From positions 62,001-126,000 of the forward strand of contig CAVUVM010000011.1 of the NCBI GenBank assembly GCA_963744935.1: DNA of 64,000 nt. The letters are read 5' to 3'. The position numbers and the translations under genes were made by a program. The notes below the pieces were generated by a model that did not search any database, was not told the DNA's origin, and saw nothing but the letters and a program-made list of their open reading frames with translations. Origin of the DNA: Bog-473 sp963744935. Its GTDB lineage: Bacteria > Actinomycetota > Acidimicrobiia > Acidimicrobiales > RAAP-2. Every line of letters starts with the position of its first letter. The stretch's first letter is position 1. Positions 59,133-64,000 of the stretch are shown here, in pieces.

Positions 59133-60844
59133 CTCGTCGGCGACCTCTTGGTCGTGTCGGACTTCTTGGGGCTGGTCGTCTTCTTTGCGCTCTTGGAACT
59201 TCGGCTGCGGCGGGGGCGGTCAGGTCCGAGCGATCCCAGTCGCTCGGTGACGTCGTAGGCCCCAGGGTCGGCCCTTCGCACCCGCTCGAAGTACTCGCGG
59301 GCTTTGGGAACGTCGCCCGCCCGCTCGTAGAGATCGCCCAGCAGGTACCACTGCCGGACGTGGCGGTCCGACGGGTTGCGCAGCGCCTTGGCCGCACCGG
59401 CGGTGGCCAGCATGGCGATGGCGCCGTTGAGATCCCCGGTGTCCGCCAGTGAGGCTGCCGCGACGATGCGGCCCTCCGCCAAGACGTCGGGCTCGGGTGA
59501 GCTGTGGCGGAGCTCGGTCCACAGCTCGGCGACCTTCTTCGGCTTCTGCAGGGCACGCTGGCAGTCCATCAGCACCGGGAGGTAGTCGATGGCGTCGCTC
59601 AGCGCCCCCGCCGCCTGGAGGTGACGTACTGCCTCGCGCCAGCGACCGCAGCGGTAGGCGGCCAGGCCGGCCAGCTCCCGGACGCCGGCGACGGCGGGGG
59701 CCTCTTCGGCCACCGGCTTGATGGCCCGCAGCGCATCTTGGTAGCGGCCGCGCTCGTAGGCGCCCGACGCGGCTTCGGCCCGCTCGACCAGTCGCTCCCT
59801 GTGCAGCGCCGTCGCCATGTCCGCCGCGTTGCGGATGGCGCTGGCGACCTCGGGTGGGAGCGCGTGCTTCGGGGACAGCGCGGCGATGGCCTCGCGGGCT
59901 GAGCGGGTGGTGGTGCGGGTGGTGGTGCGGGCGGCGGCGGTCGAGGTGGCTGTGGTGGGGCCGCGTGTGGTGCGCTGGCGCCTTGGGGTGGCCGGCGAGT
60001 CGGCCCACTCGTCGCGGGCGCCGTCGTCTCGCACCCAGGTCGTGGGTTCGCGCTTCGGCGGTGGGCTCCCGATTCGCCGTTCCGGGGGAAGGGCACCGGT
60101 GCGGTGGTCGTCGTCTCGCTTGACGACCTCGCGGGCGCCTCGACGTGCCACGTTGCCCCACGACTTCGACCCGGGCAGTTCGGGTACGCGGCGGTCGTCC
60201 CCTCGTGACGGCGCACCCTGCCGAGAACCTGGTCGGCTCGGCACGGCTCGGCTCGGGCGTGCCGGAGCCCGGTCGCCCGGTGGGCGGGGACGGCCCGTGC
60301 TCGTCGATCGTGGAGGACGACGGGTTTGTGGTCCGTCGTCGTCGCGGTACCGCGAGGCTTCGTCGCCGGTGCGCGGTGCCCGTTGGGTGCGGCCGGTGCC
60401 GGTGGGGCGGGAGCCGGGCCGACCGGTGCGGCCGCCCTCACGGGTCGTCGCCCCCGTGCCGTTGCGGGAGTAGGAGCCCGATCCGGAGCCAGTGCGGCCC
60501 GGCCTCGCTGATCCTCCCGATCGGCTCGATGCACTCGTCGGCCGGCCGGTGCCCGACCCGGCGCCCGGCGCACGTCCGCGTGACGAGCTCTTGGTACCCG
60601 ACGACCTCGATGGGCTCGCTCCCGTTCCCGTCCGACGCGGCGGTCGCGACCCGGTGGCGCCTTGGCCGCTGCGCGCCCCGGTCCCTCGGGCTCCCGGGCG
60701 CGCTGCTCCCGAGCGAGCTGAGCTAGACGAGGCGCCAGAACGGGACTGGCGCGCCGGGCCTGCAGGTCTCGCAGGGCGCCCTGAACCGCCCGATCGGGAC
60801 GATTGGGCGCGACGATTCGGCTGCGAAGAACGCGGTGGCACCAA
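59129..60844 (-). CDS. TPR protein with long basic low-complexity N-terminus
   Basis: A 571-residue protein. The first 310 residues are rich in Arg, Ser, Gly, Pro and Thr (many RSG/GTG units), strongly basic and surely disordered. Residues 320-525 form helical TPR-like repeats (AYERGRYQDALRAIKPVAEE, AAYRCGRWREAVRHLQAAGA, LGDLYERAGDVPKAREYFER). A Lys/Ser-rich tail ends it. The basic part could bind RNA or DNA, given that it lies next to an rRNA operon, but this is a guess. It overlaps the L,D-transpeptidase stop by 4 bp in convergent orientation. The TPR part is secure; the start is less so. Confidence 0.8.
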   Translation of the reverse strand: MVPPRSSQPNRRAQSSRSGGSGRPARPAGPARQSRSGASSSSARSGAARPGARGTGARSGQGATGSRPPRRTGTGASPSRSSGTKSSSRGRAPGAGSGTGRPTSASSRSGGSARPGRTGSGSGSYSRNGTGATTREGGRTGRPGSRPTGTGRTQRAPRTGDEASRYRDDDGPQTRRPPRSTSTGRPRPPGDRAPARPSRAVPSRPGSRQGAPSRGDDRRVPELPGSKSWGNVARRGAREVVKRDDDHRTGALPPERRIGSPPPKREPTTWVRDDGARDEWADSPATPRRQRTTRGPTTATSTAAARTTTRTTTRSAREAIAALSPKHALPPEVASAIRNAADMATALHRERLVERAEAASGAYERGRYQDALRAIKPVAEEAPAVAGVRELAGLAAYRCGRWREAVRHLQAAGALSDAIDYLPVLMDCQRALQKPKKVAELWTELRHSSPEPDVLAEGRIVAAASLADTGDLNGAIAMLATAGAAKALRNPSDRHVRQWYLLGDLYERAGDVPKAREYFERVRRADPGAYDVTERLGSLGPDRPRRSRSSKSAKKTTSPKKSDTTKRSPTS

Positions 60845-60924
60845 CTGAGTCTACAAATGCACGACCTGAGTCCAGTTGCCGGCCGTCGCCGACGCAGACA
60901 GAAACAGGCTCAAACAGAAAGCGG

Positions 60925-60968
60925 CGGAAAAACGACAAAATCCCCTCGAGCCGAAGCTCTGAGGGGAT
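60925..60968 (-). terminator. intrinsic terminator of the rRNA operon
   Basis: On the minus strand ATCCCCTC, a TTCG-loop hairpin and GAGGGGAT form a stem of about 12 bp, followed by TTTTGTCGTTTTT. It lies 15 bp beyond the 5S gene. Confidence 0.92.
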
Positions 60969-60982
60969 CTCGTCATTAGAAA

Positions 60983-61099
60983 TCCCGGCAGCGACCTACT
61001 CTCCCAGGGGGCCTCCCCCCAAGTACCATCGGCGCGGGCGGGCTTAACTGCCGTGTTCGGAATGGGAACGGGTGTTTCCCCGCCGCTATGGCCACCGGA
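60983..61099 (-). rRNA. rrf: 5S ribosomal RNA
   Basis: About 117 nt. On the plus strand one reads the reverse complement of conserved 5S elements, such as CGACCTACTCTCCCA near its 3' end and CGGTGGCCATAGC-type sequence at its 5' end. It lies about 105 bp after the 23S 3' end and just before the operon terminator. Confidence 0.97.
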
Positions 61100-61489
61100 A
61101 ACCGTGCGCTCGGCGGGCTCACCATCTCTCTACGAGACGGAGCCGCGCCTGTGGCTGCATGACTGCAGCCCCTGAGCGTTCCAAAGCGAACACGAGCACG
61201 AAAAAGGTCTCCAAGCCCTCGGCCGATTAGTACCGGTCGGCTGAATGCATTACTGCACGTACACCTCCGGCCTATCAACGTGGTCGTCTAGCCACGGGCC
61301 TTACCAGGTTAACCCTGTGGGAGATTTCATCTCGAAACGGGCTTCGCACTTAGATGCTTTCAGCGCTTATCCCACCCGTAGGTCGCAAACCAGCCGTGCC
61401 CTTGGCAGGACAACTGGCACACGAGAGCTACGTCCGTCCCGGTCCTCTCGTACTAGGGACAGCCTTTCTCAAATCTCCTACGGCTGCAT

Positions 61490-61521
<32 letters not shown>

Positions 61522-61537
61522 AAACCCAGCTCGCGTA

Positions 61538-61573
<36 letters not shown>

Positions 61574-61574
61574 G

Positions 61575-61620
<46 letters not shown>

Positions 61621-61839
61621 TCCCGTCGATATGGACTCTTGGGGAAGATGAGCCTGTTATCCCCGGGGTACCTTTTATCCGTTGAGCAACGGCGCTTCCA
61701 TAAGCAACCGCTGGATCACTATGCCCTGCTTTCGCACCTGCTCGACTTGTAGGTCTCGCAGTCAAGCTCCCTTTTGCCATTGCACTCGACAGCTGATTGC
61801 CAACCAGCCTGAGGGAACCTTTGGGCGCCTCCGTTACAT

Positions 61840-61871
<32 letters not shown>

Positions 61872-62129
61872 ACCTGACGCTGTTCCTAATCCGGATTACG
61901 GACCGAGGTTAGAGTCCCGGCACTAAAAGGGTGGTATTTCAAGGTTGACTCCACACTGGCTGGCGCCAATGCTTCAAAGTCTCCCACCTATCCTACACAA
62001 ACAGTACCAAAACTCAACATCAAGCTGTAGTAAAGGTCCACGGGGTCTTTCCGTCCTGATGCAGCTAACGAGCATCTTTACTCGTACTTCAATTTCGCCG
62101 GGTCTGTGGTTGAGACAGTAGGAAAGTCG

Positions 62130-62955
<826 letters not shown>

Positions 62956-62975
62956 ACCTTAGGACCGTTATAGTT
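62956..62975 (-). other. 20-nt mini-exon between two introns (helix 69 loop and stem)
   Basis: The only rRNA sequence left between the introns, equivalent to A1912-U1931 (AACTATAACGGTCCTAAGGT). It forms most of helix 69, which bridges to the small subunit, and the core of the I-CeuI-type endonuclease target. Both introns must be removed exactly to rebuild the helix. Confidence 0.85.
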
Positions 62976-63362
62976 CACTGATTCCCCATGTCGCCATGAG
63001 GTGTGGACCATATCTTCATCCCTCTCTTCAAAGAGGGAGCTCTGCATATGGCCTCTGAGGATTCCGAGTCCACTTCCTGACTAGACGAGAATGCTCTCTC
63101 GACGGATGGGGACGTTGAAGCTTCCCTCGCCATCGACGAATCCAGCCACCCAGTTGCCCAGGTCACTTGGGATCCGATCCAGCCAGTTAGAGGAACAGGG
63201 TCTTTCCTGCTGATTGTCCGCACCGGACGGATTATCACTGCCCATGCCACCACCAAAACAACTGGTTGTGACACAGGCGAGTACCGCCGGATGCTCGGAG
63301 TTTCCAGCATTTAGCAGAGTTTGTTTCAAGGGATTACTCCCCTGAAGCCGCAACTTGTGCTT
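62976..63362 (-). mobile_element. group I intron in 23S at E. coli 1911
   Basis: A 387-nt insertion between GGCCGT (U1911) and AACTATA. The 5' exon ends in U and the intron ends in G, as group I introns require. Core elements: GCTGGAAACTCCGAG shared with the other intron; P7 as GGCCATAT (63046-63053) with ATATGGTCC (63005-63013); and P8 as CCCTCT/AGAGGG. The intron is much shorter than its neighbour because the endonuclease gene within it has been lost. Confidence 0.87.
63081..63245 (-). pseudogene. decayed LAGLIDADG gene remnant in the upstream intron
   Basis: A 54-codon frame from ATG 63245 begins MGSDNPSGADNQQERP, closely matching the first residues of the other intron's endonuclease. It reaches one LAGLIDADG motif (WVAGFVDGEGSFNVPI) and then stops. 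The rest of the protein (about 120 residues) is missing. The frame is open upstream to 63353 through the intron core. Confidence 0.85.
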
Positions 63363-64000
63363 ACGGCCGCCGTTTACCGGGGCTTAGGTTCAGAGCTTCG
63401 CCCGAAGGCTAACCCTTCCCCGTAACCTTCCGGCACCGGGCAGGCGTCAGAGCGTATACATCGTCTTACGACTTCGCACGCTCCTGTGTTTTTAGTAAAC
63501 AGTCGCTTTCCCCAATTCTCTGCGGCCTCCTTGGGCATCAGGACGCGAAGTCCATCACCCTATCGAGGCCCTCCTTCTCCCGAAGTTACGGAGGAATTTT
63601 GCCGAGTTCCTTAACCACAGTTCTCCCGATCGCCTTGGTATTCTCTACCCGCCCACCTGTGTTGGTTTGGGGTACGGGTACCGTGTCAGCTCGCTAGAAG
63701 TTTTTCTAGGCAGCATAGAATCAGTGACTTCGCCTGGAACGGCTCGGCATCGCGTCTCAGGATTAATGGGATCCGGATTTACCTAGATCCCTCCCTACAC
63801 GCTTACCCCAGGACAACCAACGCCTGGGCTCACCTATCTTCCTGCGTCGCTCCTTTGCTATCCGCCCCAGGGTTGGTCGGCTCGACCCGAAGGTCATCCC
63901 CTTAGTACCCCTGGCTTGGAATGGGCGCGGACACGGTAGTACTGGAATATCAACCAGTTGTGCATCGACTACGCCTCTCGGCCTCGCCTTAGCTCCCGAC

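Noticed and set aside
62975..63310. 111-codon minus-strand frame in the upstream intron
   Set aside because: Its start lies in the conserved intron core and it runs out of frame with the endonuclease remnant; no LAGLIDADG motif.
63660..63830. third intron in the 23S gene
   Set aside because: The extra sequence matches the domain III hairpin of high-GC Gram-positives, with no group I core or open frame.

Overview
The window is high-GC bacterial DNA that most resembles an actinobacterium, probably of the Acidimicrobiia. Supporting signs are the block gcvH, GarA-type FHA protein, MerR regulator and DUF151 nuclease, which matches the gene order known around mycobacterial garA; Thr/Pro-rich tails on secreted proteins; a large extra hairpin region in domain III of the 23S rRNA, typical of high-GC Gram-positives; and Cpe/LpqF-like and Rv1155-like proteins. 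The class-level placement is an inference.

Layout. Positions 1-27,300 look like accessory DNA: loosely packed genes on both strands, gene remnants, and a mobile element of two tandem tyrosine recombinases (5322-7693) inside imperfect inverted repeats. Here lie a membrane GGDEF/EAL protein, an APH(6)-like kinase, two phytanoyl-CoA-dioxygenase-like oxygenases, an HtrA-type protease, a beta-lactamase-fold lipoprotein, a secreted protein with 14 Cys-paired repeats, an aldolase/2-hydroxyacid dehydrogenase pair, a K+ channel and assorted hydrolases. Positions 27,300-61,000 are dense core genome: glycine cleavage (gcvP behind a tandem glycine riboswitch, then gcvT; gcvH lies separately at 47 kb), an iron(III) ABC transporter (fbpABC) with a DtxR/IdeR-like box, thiG/thiD, the gcvH-garA-ftsR-DUF151 block, a mannose-1-phosphate guanylyltransferase/phosphomannomutase fusion, pgsA, 2-oxoglutarate:ferredoxin oxidoreductase korAB, a class I aldolase, an L,D-transpeptidase and a TPR protein. 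Positions 60,925-64,000 hold the end of an rRNA operon on the minus strand: terminator, 5S, and the 3' half of 23S, which runs off the window.

The most striking feature is in the 23S gene. Two related group I introns sit only 20 nt apart, on either side of the helix 69 / I-CeuI-type target sequence. The downstream intron (779 nt) carries an apparently intact single-motif LAGLIDADG endonuclease gene that overlaps the ribozyme core. The upstream intron (387 nt) carries only a decayed N-terminal remnant of a homologous gene.

Caution on sequence quality: at least seven otherwise conserved genes (SEC-C protein, PPOX oxidase, fbpC, a membrane glycosyltransferase-like protein, ftsR, gcvH, the manB/C fusion) contain single-base frameshifts, several at homopolymers or GC repeats. 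Several are housekeeping genes, so uncorrected assembly indels are more likely than true pseudogenes; I give the full gene span and mark the break.
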